From assembly GCA_031548875.1 (NCBI GenBank), contig JAVBQQ010000026.1, positions 1 through 27,478 of the forward strand: a stretch of DNA of 27,478 nt, written 5' to 3'. Below are positions 1-7,892 of the stretch, piece by piece. The translations under genes and the position numbers were made by a program. Position 1 is the stretch's first letter. Each line of letters opens with the position of its first letter. This DNA is from JAAYCI01 sp031548875 (GTDB taxonomy: Bacteria; Bacillota; Clostridia; Oscillospirales; Ruminococcaceae). Under the pieces are notes generated by a model that ran no database searches, was not told where the DNA came from, and saw only the letters and a list, made by a program, of their open reading frames with translations.

Positions 1-527
1 GCAGCCAGAGCATCAAAAAGGTGATCAAGGTCATCGACGATATCGCCTTCCAGACGAACATTCTGGCCCTGAACGCGGCGGTGGAGGCAGCCCGTGCGGG
101 GCAGCACGGCAAGGGCTTTGCCGTGGTGGCCGACGAGGTGCGCAGCCTGGCCGCCAAGAGTGCCGAAGCCGCCAAGGAAACCGCCACGCTCATCGAGGGA
201 AGCTCGCAACGGGTGCAAGAAGGCAACGCCATTGTGGAACGCACAAACGAAAGCCTTGGCGCCGTGGGTGCAACCGCACAGGAAAACCTTGTCCTCATCA
301 GCGAGATTGCGGACAATTCCAAAGGGCAAACGGCAACCATTGCCCAGCTGAACGAAGGGATCGGGCAGATATCTCATGTGGTGCAGGCGAACAGCGCCAC
401 GGCGGAGCAGAGCGCCGCAAGTGCTGAAGAACTGAGCGCCCAAAGTGTGCTGTTGCAGAAGATCGTCTCGCAGTTCAAGCTGCGCGATACACAGCTCAGG
501 AAGGCGTTGCCGGCTTACGAGGAGTAA
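1..527 (+). CDS. Methyl-accepting chemotaxis protein, C-terminal part (5' truncated)
   Basis: This is the cytoplasmic signalling end of a chemoreceptor, which controls the CheA kinase through CheW. The open frame runs in from the window edge (first full codon at 3), so the sensor, membrane and HAMP parts are missing. The diagnostic hairpin-tip block is present near the start: IAFQTNILALNAAVEAARAG, followed by GKGFAVVADEVRSLA. The rest is the returning coiled-coil helix, rich in Ala, Glu, Gln and Ser, with ATAEQSAASAEELSAQS typical of methylation-helix regions. It stops with TAA at 525-527 and is followed by a strong terminator, so it ends its transcript. Its ligand cannot be inferred. It suggests that the organism is motile. 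The GTG at 21 is internal to the conserved domain and is not a real start. Confidence 0.96.
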   Translation, partial: SQSIKKVIKVIDDIAFQTNILALNAAVEAARAGQHGKGFAVVADEVRSLAAKSAEAAKETATLIEGSSQRVQEGNAIVERTNESLGAVGATAQENLVLISEIADNSKGQTATIAQLNEGIGQISHVVQANSATAEQSAASAEELSAQSVLLQKIVSQFKLRDTQLRKALPAYEE

Positions 528-540
528 AAGATCGCTCAAG

Positions 541-590
541 GGTCGAAACCCGAAACGGTTTTATGCAACCGTTCGGGTTTCGGCCTTTTT
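541..590 (+). terminator. Rho-independent terminator after the chemoreceptor gene
   Basis: A stem of about 19 bp, with one G-U pair and one bulge, is formed by GGTCGAAACCCGAA-ACGGTT and AACCGTTCGGGTTTCGGCC around a short loop. A run of T follows at about 586-590. Confidence 0.9.
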
Positions 591-615
591 GTGGTGTGCC
601 GGCCGATACGGCGGA

Positions 616-645
616 TTGAATACGGGTGCAGGTTAGGCATATAAT
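616..645 (+). promoter_or_regulatory. Sigma-A-like promoter for the lipoprotein gene
   Basis: TTGAAT (616-621) and TATAAT (640-645) are separated by 18 bp. They lie about 90 bp upstream of the ATG at 737 and just after the chemoreceptor terminator. The match was found by eye. Confidence 0.6.
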
Positions 646-736
646 GAGAATGCGCCACAGGCCTTGGTGTGCGGCTGATGGCAATAACACTGAGAACAAC
701 AACCGGGAAAATGGAGAGGCGGAAAAGGAGATCGCC

Positions 737-1417
737 ATGAAAGCAAAACCATTTTACGCGATGTTTTTGGCCGGGATGGTCCTGCTGGCCGGGTGCGGCC
801 CAGCGCCGGCATCCTCGGCCACAACGCCCCCGCAGACGACGCCGGCGCCGGTGGCCCCGCATGTATCGGACGGGCTTGCAGGATCGGCTTCTGCCTCGAA
901 CGGGCAGGGCCAGGCGGAAGGCAACGCGGTGCTGGCCCAGATGTTCGTGTCCCATTCGGCGCAGGATTTTGTGGACGGTGAGGTGCCGGATGAAGACATC
1001 ACCGCCATGCTGCGCGGCGCCGTGCGGGCGCCCAGCGCCAAAAATGAACAACCCTGGCATTTCACCGTGGTAAAAAGTGAGAAGCTGGTCTTGGAACTGT
1101 ATGACGGCGCCCGGCCGGGCAACGTGGCCGTCGTTCTCTCGGGCCAAAAGAAGACGACGGCGGGCATGACGGACTACGACTGCGGCCTGGCGGCGGGCTA
1201 CCTGCAACTGGCGGCCGAATCGATGGGATACGGCGCGCGCATCCTGATATCGCCGGTGCGTGGGGTGGAAAAACGGCGCGACCTGTATGGGATCCCCGAG
1301 GGCTACGATGTGCTGACCGTGACCATCATCGGGCCCACGGCGGCCCCGCCGGACGCGGCCGCCTCCGCCACCGGGCGCAAGGCGCTGGACGAGGTGGTGA
1401 ACACCGTTGCGGGCTGA
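737..1417 (+). CDS. Nitroreductase-fold lipoprotein
   Basis: The 226-aa product starts with a lipoprotein signal peptide: MKAK, a hydrophobic stretch, and the lipobox LLAG-C with the lipidated Cys at residue 20. A Pro/Ala/Ser/Thr-rich linker of about 45 residues follows. The folded part resembles the FMN-dependent nitroreductase family: a helix then LRGAVRAPSAKNEQPWHFTV, the usual substrate- and FMN-side motif, and late GLAAGYLQLAAESMGYGARI and GIPEGYDVLTVTIIG segments. The usual N-terminal Arg-rich FMN phosphate motif (RRSIR-like) is replaced by SHSAQDF, so cofactor binding is uncertain. The ATG at 737 is chosen because it starts a proper signal peptide and has AAAAGGAG about 6 nt upstream. 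An in-frame ATG at 626 lies before the promoter -10 box. An extracytoplasmic redox role is inferred. Confidence 0.83.
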   Translation: MKAKPFYAMFLAGMVLLAGCGPAPASSATTPPQTTPAPVAPHVSDGLAGSASASNGQGQAEGNAVLAQMFVSHSAQDFVDGEVPDEDITAMLRGAVRAPSAKNEQPWHFTVVKSEKLVLELYDGARPGNVAVVLSGQKKTTAGMTDYDCGLAAGYLQLAAESMGYGARILISPVRGVEKRRDLYGIPEGYDVLTVTIIGPTAAPPDAAASATGRKALDEVVNTVAG

Positions 1418-1478
1418 CCGCGGCAGGTGCGCGTCCGGGCATTTCATCTTGCGGTGGCTGTCCTTCGGGGACATCCAT

Positions 1479-1507
1479 TTGAATTTGCCGTGCAATAGCT
1501 GTACAAT
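1479..1507 (+). promoter_or_regulatory. Sigma-A-like promoter for the YeiH-type gene
   Basis: TTGAAT (1479-1484) and TACAAT (1502-1507) have 17-bp spacing. The expected transcript start (about 1514) lies after an in-frame GTG at 1510, which supports the ATG at 1549 as the start of the next gene. Confidence 0.65.
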
Positions 1508-1548
1508 CAGTGGAGAAGTCTCGGCGCTGTCGAAAGGAACCCCCGAAC

Positions 1549-2580
1549 ATGTGGAAGCGGTATCTGCCCGGCCTTGTCCTCAGCCTTGCCATCGCGTTCG
1601 CCGCCTGGTTTTTGGGACAGGCCGTCCCCTTTGTTGGCGGACCGGTGTTTGCAATATTGATGGGCATGGCGCTTGCGCTAGTGCTAAAAAAGCGGGAACG
1701 CATCGAGGCCGGGGTGCGGTTTGCGTCCAAGAAGATCCTGCAGGCCGCGGTTGTCCTGCTGGGGTTTGGCATGAACTTTGCAGTGGTACTGGAAACCGGC
1801 AAGCGTTCGCTGCCCATCATCCTCACCACCATCGCGGTGGCGCTGGTGGTGGCCTATCTGCTGCACAGGCTTTTGCACGTGCCGGGCAGGATATCCACGC
1901 TGGTCGGCGTGGGTTCCGCGATATGCGGCGGGTCGGCCATCGCGGCTACTGCGCCGGTCATCGGCGCTGATGATGAAGAGGTGGCGCAGGCGATCTCCGT
2001 CATCTTCTTTTTCAATGTGCTGGCGGCCGTCACCTTCCCCACGTTGGGCGGCGTGCTGGGTTTCAGCACCACGTCTGGCGATGCGTTCGGCATCTTTGCG
2101 GGAACGGCAATAAACGATACCTCCTCCGTCACCGCTGCCGCGTCCACCTGGGATTCCCTTTACAACCTGGGCTCCGCCACGCTGGACATGGCCGTGACGG
2201 TGAAGCTTACCCGCACGCTCATGATCATCCCGATTACGCTGGTGCTCGCGTTCTACGGCGCGCGCAAAGCGGGCAGGGATGCGCCGGGTGGAGGGAAGGT
2301 CAGTTTTCGCAAGATATTCCCGTTCTTCATCCTGGGGTTCGTGCTGGCATCAGTGTTCACAACCATTGCCACCGGTTTGGGTGTGCCTGCCGCTTTTTTT
2401 GCGCCGTTCAAGACGCTGAGCAAATTCTTGATCGTGATGGCGATGGGGGCGATCGGGCTGAACACAAACCTGGTCAAGCTGGTGCGGACGGGCGGCAGGC
2501 CGCTGGTCATGGGGTTTTGCTGCTGGGTCTGCATCACGGTCACCAGCCTGTTTGTCCAGTACCTGATGGGCATCTGGTGA
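1549..2580 (+). CDS. YeiH/UPF0324 family integral membrane protein (putative sulfate exporter family)
   Basis: The 343-aa protein is almost entirely hydrophobic, with about ten predicted membrane segments. Family hallmarks are LLGFGMNFAVVLETG, GVGSAICGGSAIAATAPVIG, FGIFAGTAINDTSSVTAAA and GLNTNLVKLVRTGGRPLVMG. These are the conserved glycine-rich and polar segments of the YeiH/UPF0324 (conserved hypothetical 698) family. The family is often labelled putative sulfate exporter, but the transported substrate is not firmly established. AAAGGA at about 1533-1538 precedes the ATG. It has its own promoter and terminator, so it appears monocistronic. No LysR-type regulator, the partner common near yeiH elsewhere, is visible here. 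Confidence 0.92.
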   Translation: MWKRYLPGLVLSLAIAFAAWFLGQAVPFVGGPVFAILMGMALALVLKKRERIEAGVRFASKKILQAAVVLLGFGMNFAVVLETGKRSLPIILTTIAVALVVAYLLHRLLHVPGRISTLVGVGSAICGGSAIAATAPVIGADDEEVAQAISVIFFFNVLAAVTFPTLGGVLGFSTTSGDAFGIFAGTAINDTSSVTAAASTWDSLYNLGSATLDMAVTVKLTRTLMIIPITLVLAFYGARKAGRDAPGGGKVSFRKIFPFFILGFVLASVFTTIATGLGVPAAFFAPFKTLSKFLIVMAMGAIGLNTNLVKLVRTGGRPLVMGFCCWVCITVTSLFVQYLMGIW

Positions 2581-2598
2581 CAAAGGCCGGCATACATG

Positions 2599-2657
2599 AA
2601 AGGGCCGGGGCCCGGGCAGATCGTGGACTGCCTGTGGCCCCGGCCTTCTTCTTTTTT
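2599..2657 (+). terminator. Rho-independent terminator after the YeiH-type gene
   Basis: A GC-rich hairpin pairs AAGG(G)CCGGGGCC at about 2600-2612 with GGCCCCGGCCTT at about 2636-2647, followed by CTTCTTTTTT. Confidence 0.88.
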
Positions 2658-2719
2658 ACATCAGCACAACATAAGAGCCCCGCACCCTGCCTTGTGCCCC
2701 TTGTAATTCCGGGAAAGGG

Positions 2720-3355
2720 TCAGCCTGCCACCACCGTGAAGCGCCGGCCCGCGTGCGCGCCGCTCTCGGCCTCGTCTACCATGGCGATGGCATAATCCGC
2801 ATAGCTGATCTCGCTCTCACCTTTGCTGTTTGTGAGCAGCTCGTCGCCGCCGGCGGTGTAGCTGCCGGTGCGTGGGCCATCGGCCACAAAGCTGGCCGAG
2901 GGGCTCAGATACGTCCAGTTCACGTCAGTGCGGCCGCGCAGCGCGTCGAATGCGATGCCCATGTTGGACGCCAGGGGCTTGAACATGTCCGGGAATGCCG
3001 GTGTGTCCATCAGCCGCTGGGTGTGGGTGGGGTCCACGTAAAGGCTGCCTGCGCCGCCTACCACCAGCAGGCGTGTGGGCTTGCCGGCCAGCAGGTCGGC
3101 CAGATAGGCAAGCGACGTCTGGTGCAGGGGCAGGGTGTCCGGTGTCCAGGCGCCAAATGCGTCGATGACGACCTCGTTGTCCTTCATGTCGTTCCAGGAG
3201 AGGGAGAACAGGTCCTTCTCCAGCACTTTTGCGCCGGGTGGGATGCTTTTGCCCGCGTCGCGCACGACGGCTGTCACCTCGTGGCCGCGCGAAAGAGCTT
3301 CCTTCACGATAAGGCTGCCGGCTTTCCCGCTGGCGCCGATCACTGCGATCTTCAT
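2720..3355 (-). CDS. NAD(P)-binding oxidoreductase (NmrA/atypical SDR type)
   Basis: The 211-aa protein has an N-terminal Rossmann nucleotide-binding motif, MKIAVIGASGKAGSLIV (G7, G10, G13), then VTAVVRD after the second strand, where NADP-preferring members carry a basic residue. The central strand is VVIDAFGAW, and a later strand reads LLVVGGAGSLYV, as in NAD(P)H-binding proteins of the NmrA-like/atypical SDR group. The classical YxxxK pair of catalytic SDRs is not evident. The start is supported by GGGAGG about 7 nt upstream. The gene is divergent from an HxlR regulator, an arrangement typical of quinone- or electrophile-responsive oxidoreductases in Firmicutes. A detoxification or redox-sensing role is inferred; the substrate is unknown. 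Confidence 0.9.
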   Translation of the reverse strand: MKIAVIGASGKAGSLIVKEALSRGHEVTAVVRDAGKSIPPGAKVLEKDLFSLSWNDMKDNEVVIDAFGAWTPDTLPLHQTSLAYLADLLAGKPTRLLVVGGAGSLYVDPTHTQRLMDTPAFPDMFKPLASNMGIAFDALRGRTDVNWTYLSPSASFVADGPRTGSYTAGGDELLTNSKGESEISYADYAIAMVDEAESGAHAGRRFTVVAG

Positions 3356-3386
3356 AAAACTACCTCCCGAATCTGTGTTGCAAGGC

Positions 3387-3415
3387 TTGACGTTTTCTGC
3401 CTCTGGGTTTATGAT
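3387..3415 (+). promoter_or_regulatory. Promoter toward the HxlR gene
   Basis: TTGACG (3387-3392) and TATGAT (3410-3415) have 17-bp spacing. The -10 box overlaps that of the divergent minus-strand promoter. Confidence 0.6.
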
Positions 3416-3439
3416 ATCCTTAAAAGTATCAATCGTAAA
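3411..3439 (-). promoter_or_regulatory. Promoter toward the divergent oxidoreductase
   Basis: On the minus strand, TTTACG (3439-3434) and TATCAT (3416-3411) have 17-bp spacing. They lie about 55 bp upstream of the oxidoreductase ATG. Confidence 0.5.
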
Positions 3440-3443
3440 GTAG

Positions 3444-3480
3444 GCACTTAAAAGTGCTATAGTATCTGTTTGGATACTAT
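3444..3480. promoter_or_regulatory. Candidate HxlR operator: two adjacent inverted repeats
   Basis: A perfect 8-bp inverted repeat, ATAGTATC-N6-GATACTAT, lies at 3459-3480. A second one, GCACTT-AA-AAGTGC, lies at 3444-3457, and another GTATC occurs at 3426-3430. GTATC/GATAC dyads are typical of HxlR-family sites. The pair lies between the two genes, just upstream of the minus-strand -35 and in the leader of the regulator gene. Confidence 0.65.
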
Positions 3481-3511
3481 TATTGATTATAGCGCCTTTG
3501 GAGGGAGAAAG

Positions 3512-3841
3512 ATGCCGAAACGGGACGAACTGCCCGCCTGCCCAGTAGAAACGACGCTCACGCTGATCGGGGACCGCTGGAAGGTGCTCATCGTGCGCGA
3601 CCTGCTGGCCGGCACCAAACGCTTTGGGGAACTGAAAAAATCACTGCCGGGCATCTCGCAGAAGGTGCTTACCCAACACCTGCGCGCCATGGAGCAGAGC
3701 GGCCTGGTGCACCGTGAGGTGTACGCCGAGGTGCCTCCAAGGGTGGAATATTCCCTCACCGGGCTGGGCTGCAGCTTGAAGCCTGTCCACGACATATTGT
3801 GGCGATGGGGCGAGGAATACAAACGGGGGCTGGAAAGCTGA
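3512..3841 (+). CDS. HxlR family winged-helix transcriptional regulator
   Basis: The 109-aa protein matches the short HxlR family along nearly its whole length. CPVETTLTLIGDRWKVLIVR is the N-terminal Cys plus first helix. FGELKKSLPGISQKVLTQHL is the recognition region. The wing is VHREVYAEVPPRVEYSLTGLG, and the C-terminal dimer helix is SLKPVHDILWRWGEEY. The single Cys near residue 10 is the position used for thiol sensing in YodB and HypR-type members, so redox control is plausible but not shown. The ATG at 3512 has GGAGGGAG about 5 nt upstream. An in-frame TTG at 3470 lies inside the operator dyad and is rejected. It probably controls the divergent oxidoreductase and itself. Confidence 0.94.
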   Translation: MPKRDELPACPVETTLTLIGDRWKVLIVRDLLAGTKRFGELKKSLPGISQKVLTQHLRAMEQSGLVHREVYAEVPPRVEYSLTGLGCSLKPVHDILWRWGEEYKRGLES

Positions 3842-3904
3842 ACGCATACGTGTGGATTCGACAAGGTTTGACAGGAGCATCCCTTGTGCGCCGTGCGGCA
3901 TATA

Positions 3905-3942
3905 TGGTATGATACATTCGTTATACAATTCTGGTCTATAAT
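3905..3942 (+). promoter_or_regulatory. Candidate promoter region for the sugar-nucleotide gene block
   Basis: An extended -10, TGGTATGAT (3905-3913), and a second TATAAT (3937-3942) lie in an AT-rich patch between HxlR and the phosphohexomutase gene. Neither has a good -35 at ideal spacing. A TTGACA at 3868-3873 is too far from both. Confidence 0.4.
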
Positions 3943-4000
3943 GAGCGCCCGGGGCCCGTGTGGATGCCCGGCGATTTTTGAGTTTTGGAAAGGTGACGGT

Positions 4001-5710
4001 ATGTCTACCGAGAGTTTGTTTGAACGGTGGCGGCAGTGTGCCACCGAGGATGCGGACGTGGCGGGGGAGCTGGCGGCCCTGGCCCGCGGCGAGGGTGCGG
4101 ACAGCCTGGAAGACCGCTTTTACCGCGACCTGGAATTTGGCACCGGAGGCTTGCGCGGCCTGCTGGGGGCGGGCACCAACCGCATGAACATCTATATGGT
4201 GCGCAAGGCCACACAGGGTCTGGCACAGTACCTGCTGGCCTGCGGCGGCGCAAGGAGCGTGGCCATCGGGTACGACAGCCGCCTGAAGAGTGACCTGTTT
4301 GCCCGCGAGGCGGCGCAGGTGTGCGCGGCCAACGGCCTTGTGGCTCATCTGTACCCACGCCTGGAGCCCACGCCAGCACTCTCTTTTGCTGTACGGCGCC
4401 TTGGCTGCGGTGCGGGTGTCTGCATCACCGCCAGCCACAACCCCGCGCAGTACAACGGATACAAAGTATACGGCCCCGATGGCGGGCAGATCACCACCGA
4501 GGCCGCGGCGGCCGTGCAGGCCGAGATAGAAAAGGTGGATCCCTTTGAGGGTGTGCGCACCATGGGCTACGACGAGGCCGTGGACGCCGGGCGCCTTTGC
4601 ACCATTGGCGAGGAGGTTCTGGACGCCTTTGTGCAGGCGGTGCTGGCCCTGCGGGTGGACGCCTGCCCCGCCGAAGGCCTGCGCGTGGCCTACACGCCGC
4701 TGAACGGCGCGGGTCTCGAATGCGTGACGCGCGCGCTGTCGGCCATGGGCATGGCGGTGGATGTGGTGCCCGACCAGGAGCAACCGGATGGCCATTTTCC
4801 CACCTGCCCGTACCCGAACCCTGAAAAACCCGAGGCGATGCGCCTTGTTGTGGAGCTGGCCCAAAATACCGGGGCGGATATCGCCCTGGCAACCGACCCC
4901 GACTGCGACCGCCTGGGCGTGGCCGTGCGCGTTGAGGACGGGTACAAGCTGCTCACCGGCAACGAGGTGGGTGTGCTGCTGTTGGATCACATCTGCCGCA
5001 CGCGCGTTGCAAATGGCAGCATGCCTAAAGCGCCGGTGGCCGTGAAAACGGTGGTGACCACCGACATGGCCCTGGCCGTTGCCGGGCACTATGGCGTGGA
5101 ACTGCGCGAGGTGCTCACCGGGTTCAAGTTCATTGGCGAGCAGATTGGCCTGTTGGAAGCGCAGGGCAGGGTGGGGGACTATCTCTTCGGCTTTGAGGAG
5201 AGCTACGGCTACCTTTCGGGCAGCCATGTGCGGGACAAGGACGCTGTGAACGCCGCCATGCTGGTGTGCGAGCTGGCGGCCGCCTGCAAGCGCGATGGTC
5301 AGACGTTGCTGGACCGGATGCAGGAACTGTACGCGCGGTACGGCTACTACCTGGCCGACCTTGCGGACGGCGCTTTCGAGGGGCCAAACGGCATGCGCGA
5401 GATGCAGGAGAAGATGGATGCGTGGCGCAGGGATGGCCTGCCGGGCGTGTCCTGCGTCGGCTGGTACGATTACCTGGAAAAGACCGGAGACGGCGCCCTG
5501 CCAGAGGGTGTGCAGGCGCTGCCCGCTGCGAACGTGCTCTCCTTTTCGTTTTCGGACCTGTCCAAGCTGGTCATCCGCCCCAGTGGCACCGAGCCCAAGA
5601 TGAAGGTGTACGTCTCGGCCGTGGGCGCTAGCCGCGCCGGGGCGGAGGCGCGGCTGGACGAGTTGCGCGCGCTGGCGGCGCGCCTGCTGGGCAAGAAGGG
5701 GGCGGACTGA
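4001..5710 (+). CDS. Phosphoglucomutase/phosphomannomutase, alpha-D-phosphohexomutase family
   Basis: The 569-aa enzyme interconverts hexose-6-phosphate and hexose-1-phosphate. All four active-site motifs are visible: the phosphoserine loop TASHNP (Ser145), the metal-binding loop DPDCDR (299-304), the sugar-specificity loop GFEESYG (397-403), and the phosphate-binding RPSGTEP (526-532). GTGGLRG near residue 47 is also typical. The length fits the long PgcA/PGM2-like branch of Firmicutes rather than the shorter 450-aa ManB/AlgC type. The next genes need mannose-1-phosphate, so phosphomannomutase activity is inferred from context; a glucose role is equally compatible with the motifs. The ATG at 4001 has GGAAAGGTGA upstream. 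The upstream in-frame GTG at 3884 would add 39 residues that precede the conserved region and is rejected. It overlaps the next gene by 1 nt. Confidence 0.93.
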   Translation: MSTESLFERWRQCATEDADVAGELAALARGEGADSLEDRFYRDLEFGTGGLRGLLGAGTNRMNIYMVRKATQGLAQYLLACGGARSVAIGYDSRLKSDLFAREAAQVCAANGLVAHLYPRLEPTPALSFAVRRLGCGAGVCITASHNPAQYNGYKVYGPDGGQITTEAAAAVQAEIEKVDPFEGVRTMGYDEAVDAGRLCTIGEEVLDAFVQAVLALRVDACPAEGLRVAYTPLNGAGLECVTRALSAMGMAVDVVPDQEQPDGHFPTCPYPNPEKPEAMRLVVELAQNTGADIALATDPDCDRLGVAVRVEDGYKLLTGNEVGVLLLDHICRTRVANGSMPKAPVAVKTVVTTDMALAVAGHYGVELREVLTGFKFIGEQIGLLEAQGRVGDYLFGFEESYGYLSGSHVRDKDAVNAAMLVCELAAACKRDGQTLLDRMQELYARYGYYLADLADGAFEGPNGMREMQEKMDAWRRDGLPGVSCVGWYDYLEKTGDGALPEGVQALPAANVLSFSFSDLSKLVIRPSGTEPKMKVYVSAVGASRAGAEARLDELRALAARLLGKKGAD

Positions 5711-6804
5711 TGGCGGAAAACACGCAGATGAAACGGGTGGCGGTCATCCTGTCGGGCGGGCAGGGGGAGCGCTTTTGGCCCCAAAGCCGAAAAAACCTGC
5801 CCAAGCAGTTCCTCTCACTCACAGGAGACGGCCGCACGCTCTTTCAGCTTACCGTTGAGCGGATGGGGCGGCTTGTGGACGCGCAGGACGTCTATGTGGT
5901 GACCAACGAGGCCTACTGCGACATCGTGGCGCAGCAGGCACCGGATATCCCGCGTGAAAACATACTGTGCGAGCCGTGCGCGCGCAATACCGCGCCCGCC
6001 GTGGCGTTTGCGGCGGCTGTGGTGGCACAGCGCTATGGTGACGCCGTCATGCTCATTGTGCCGTCCGACCACATCATACACGGCAAGCGCCTGTTCATGG
6101 ACGTGCTGCGCGCGGGCGCGGTGTTTGCAGAACAACGCGACGCCCTGCTTACACTGGGCATCACGCCCACCTACCCGGAGACGGGATATGGGTACATCAA
6201 CTTTGCCGAGGAGCCGGAAGAGGGCTTTGCGAACGTGTACCCCGTGCGGCGCTTTGTGGAAAAGCCGGACCAGAAAACGGCCGAAAGCTATCTGGAAGAC
6301 GGCAGCTACCTGTGGAACAGCGGCATGTTTATCTGGCGGGCACAAACGCTGCTGGCCGGCCTTGCCACCCATGCGCCCGGCGTGTCCGCTCTGGCCAAAG
6401 AGATTGGCGCTGCGGCGGGCACGCCCGGCTTCGATGCAGCCGTGCGTGCTGCTTTCGATGCGGTGGAAGGCCTCTCTATCGACTACGCCCTTCTGGAAAA
6501 GGCGGACAACGTGTATGCGATCCCCTCCGGCTTCACCTGGAGCGACGTGGGCAGCTGGTACAATATGGACGCTGTGAACAAGGCAGACGAATGCGGCAAC
6601 GTGCAGGTGGGCCGCGTGTTGGCCGCGAATAGCGAGAACAGCACTTTTATCTCCAACGGACGCCTGATTGCCGGCGTGGGGGTGGACAACCTGGTGGTGG
6701 TGGAAACACCCGACGCCGTGCTGGTGTGCGACAAGTACAGCGCCCAGGATGTGAAGAAGATCGTGGCGCTGCTGAAAGAGAAGGGCATGGACGAGTACCT
6801 GTAA
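5710..6804 (+). CDS. manC: Mannose-1-phosphate guanylyltransferase (GDP-mannose pyrophosphorylase)
   Basis: The 364-aa enzyme makes GDP-mannose from mannose-1-phosphate and GTP in the cytoplasm. The pyrophosphorylase signature is SGGQGERFWPQSR (15-27), followed by LPKQF (30-34), the metal and nucleotide motif VPSDH (117-121), the sugar-binding EKP (184-186), and LWNSGMFIWRA. The late segment YALLEKADNVYAIPSGFTWSDVGSW is typical of the mannose-specific family. The length matches the single-domain form; the C-terminal isomerase domain of the bifunctional ManC/AlgA type is absent. A separate isomerase gene at 11303 supplies that step. The start overlaps the stop of the mutase gene (TGATG), indicating translational coupling. 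A second ATG at codon 7 is also possible. Confidence 0.95.
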   Translation: MAENTQMKRVAVILSGGQGERFWPQSRKNLPKQFLSLTGDGRTLFQLTVERMGRLVDAQDVYVVTNEAYCDIVAQQAPDIPRENILCEPCARNTAPAVAFAAAVVAQRYGDAVMLIVPSDHIIHGKRLFMDVLRAGAVFAEQRDALLTLGITPTYPETGYGYINFAEEPEEGFANVYPVRRFVEKPDQKTAESYLEDGSYLWNSGMFIWRAQTLLAGLATHAPGVSALAKEIGAAAGTPGFDAAVRAAFDAVEGLSIDYALLEKADNVYAIPSGFTWSDVGSWYNMDAVNKADECGNVQVGRVLAANSENSTFISNGRLIAGVGVDNLVVVETPDAVLVCDKYSAQDVKKIVALLKEKGMDEYL

Positions 6805-6878
6805 ATGGGGACATATAGCTTTTGCACCACGCCCCGACGCATAGAAAAGACGAAGAGGAATGATTTGGAGGAAACGGT

Positions 6879-7892
6879 TTGAAAAAGGCATTGATTACCG
6901 GTATCACCGGGCAGGACGGCTCTTACCTGGCCGAGTTGCTGCTGGACAAAGGGTACGAGGTGTGGGGGCTGATGCGCCGCAAGAGCACGCTGGATTACGG
7001 CAACGTGGCGCATCTGCGGGATGACATTCGTTTTATGTATGCGGATATGACCGATCTTGTGTCCCTGCTGCGCGCCATGCGCGACAGCGGGGCGGATGAA
7101 GTATACAACTTGGCCGCCCAGAGCTTTGTTTCCACCAGCTGGGAGCAGCCGGTGGCCACGGCCGAGATAGACGCCGTGGGTGTGACCAATATGCTGGAGG
7201 CCATCCGCGCCGAGAAGCCGCAGGCCCGGTTTTACCAGGCGTCCACCAGCGAGATGTTCGGCAAGGTGCAGGCCGTGCCCCAAAGCGAAACGACCCCTTT
7301 CTACCCGCGCAGTCCCTACGGCGTGGCCAAGCTGTACGGGCACTGGATCACTGTGAACTATCGCGAGAGTTTTGGCACCTACGCGTGCAGCGGTATCCTC
7401 TTCAACCACGAAAGCGAGCGCCGTGGTAAGGAGTTCGTCACCCGCAAGATCACCGACGCGGCTGCGCGCATCGCGCTGGGCCGGCAGGAGTGCCTGGAGC
7501 TTGGCAACATGGACGCCAAGCGCGACTGGGGGCATGCGCAGGATTATGTGCGCGCCATGTGGCTGATGCTGCAGCAGGACACGCCGGACGACTATGTGGT
7601 GGCCACCGGCGAGACGCGTACCGTGCGCGAGTTTGTGGACGCCGCTTTCACCTGTATGGGCTTTAGCCTCGCCTGGGAGGGCAGCGGCGTGGGCGAGCAC
7701 GCCGTCAACCGCGCCGACGGCAAGACCGTGGTGCGGGTGAACCCGGCGTTCTTCCGCCCGGCGGAGGTGGAACTTCTGCTGGGCGACCCCACAAAAGCAG
7801 AAACCAACCTGGGCTGGCAGCGCGAGGTGAGCTTTGAGCAGCTGGTGCAGCGTATGGCAAAAAGGGATCTGGAACTAGTGGAGAAAGAATAA
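6879..7892 (+). CDS. gmd: GDP-mannose 4,6-dehydratase
   Basis: The 337-aa extended SDR enzyme converts GDP-mannose to GDP-4-keto-6-deoxy-mannose. The N-terminus reads ALITGITGQDGSYLAELLL, with the GxxGxxG NADP motif at 8-14 and the Gmd-specific QDGSYL. The catalytic residues are STSE (122-125), where Thr and Glu act, and Tyr147/Lys151 in SPYGVAK. The GILFNHESERRGKEFVTRK block is nearly diagnostic of GDP-mannose dehydratases. It starts with TTG at 6879, supported by GGAGG about 7 nt upstream and by the motif beginning four residues later. No in-frame ATG lies nearby. The gene is 74 nt after manC and overlaps the next gene by 1 nt (TAATG). Confidence 0.96.
   Translation: MKKALITGITGQDGSYLAELLLDKGYEVWGLMRRKSTLDYGNVAHLRDDIRFMYADMTDLVSLLRAMRDSGADEVYNLAAQSFVSTSWEQPVATAEIDAVGVTNMLEAIRAEKPQARFYQASTSEMFGKVQAVPQSETTPFYPRSPYGVAKLYGHWITVNYRESFGTYACSGILFNHESERRGKEFVTRKITDAAARIALGRQECLELGNMDAKRDWGHAQDYVRAMWLMLQQDTPDDYVVATGETRTVREFVDAAFTCMGFSLAWEGSGVGEHAVNRADGKTVVRVNPAFFRPAEVELLLGDPTKAETNLGWQREVSFEQLVQRMAKRDLELVEKE

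Noticed and set aside
1455..1480. Terminator after the nitroreductase lipoprotein gene
   Set aside because: The small stem GGCTGTCC/GGACATCC around TTCG has a mismatch and no T-run.
3641..5227. 528-codon minus-strand open frame opposite the phosphohexomutase
   Set aside because: The mutase motifs on the plus strand are complete. The antisense product has biased composition and no recognisable domain.
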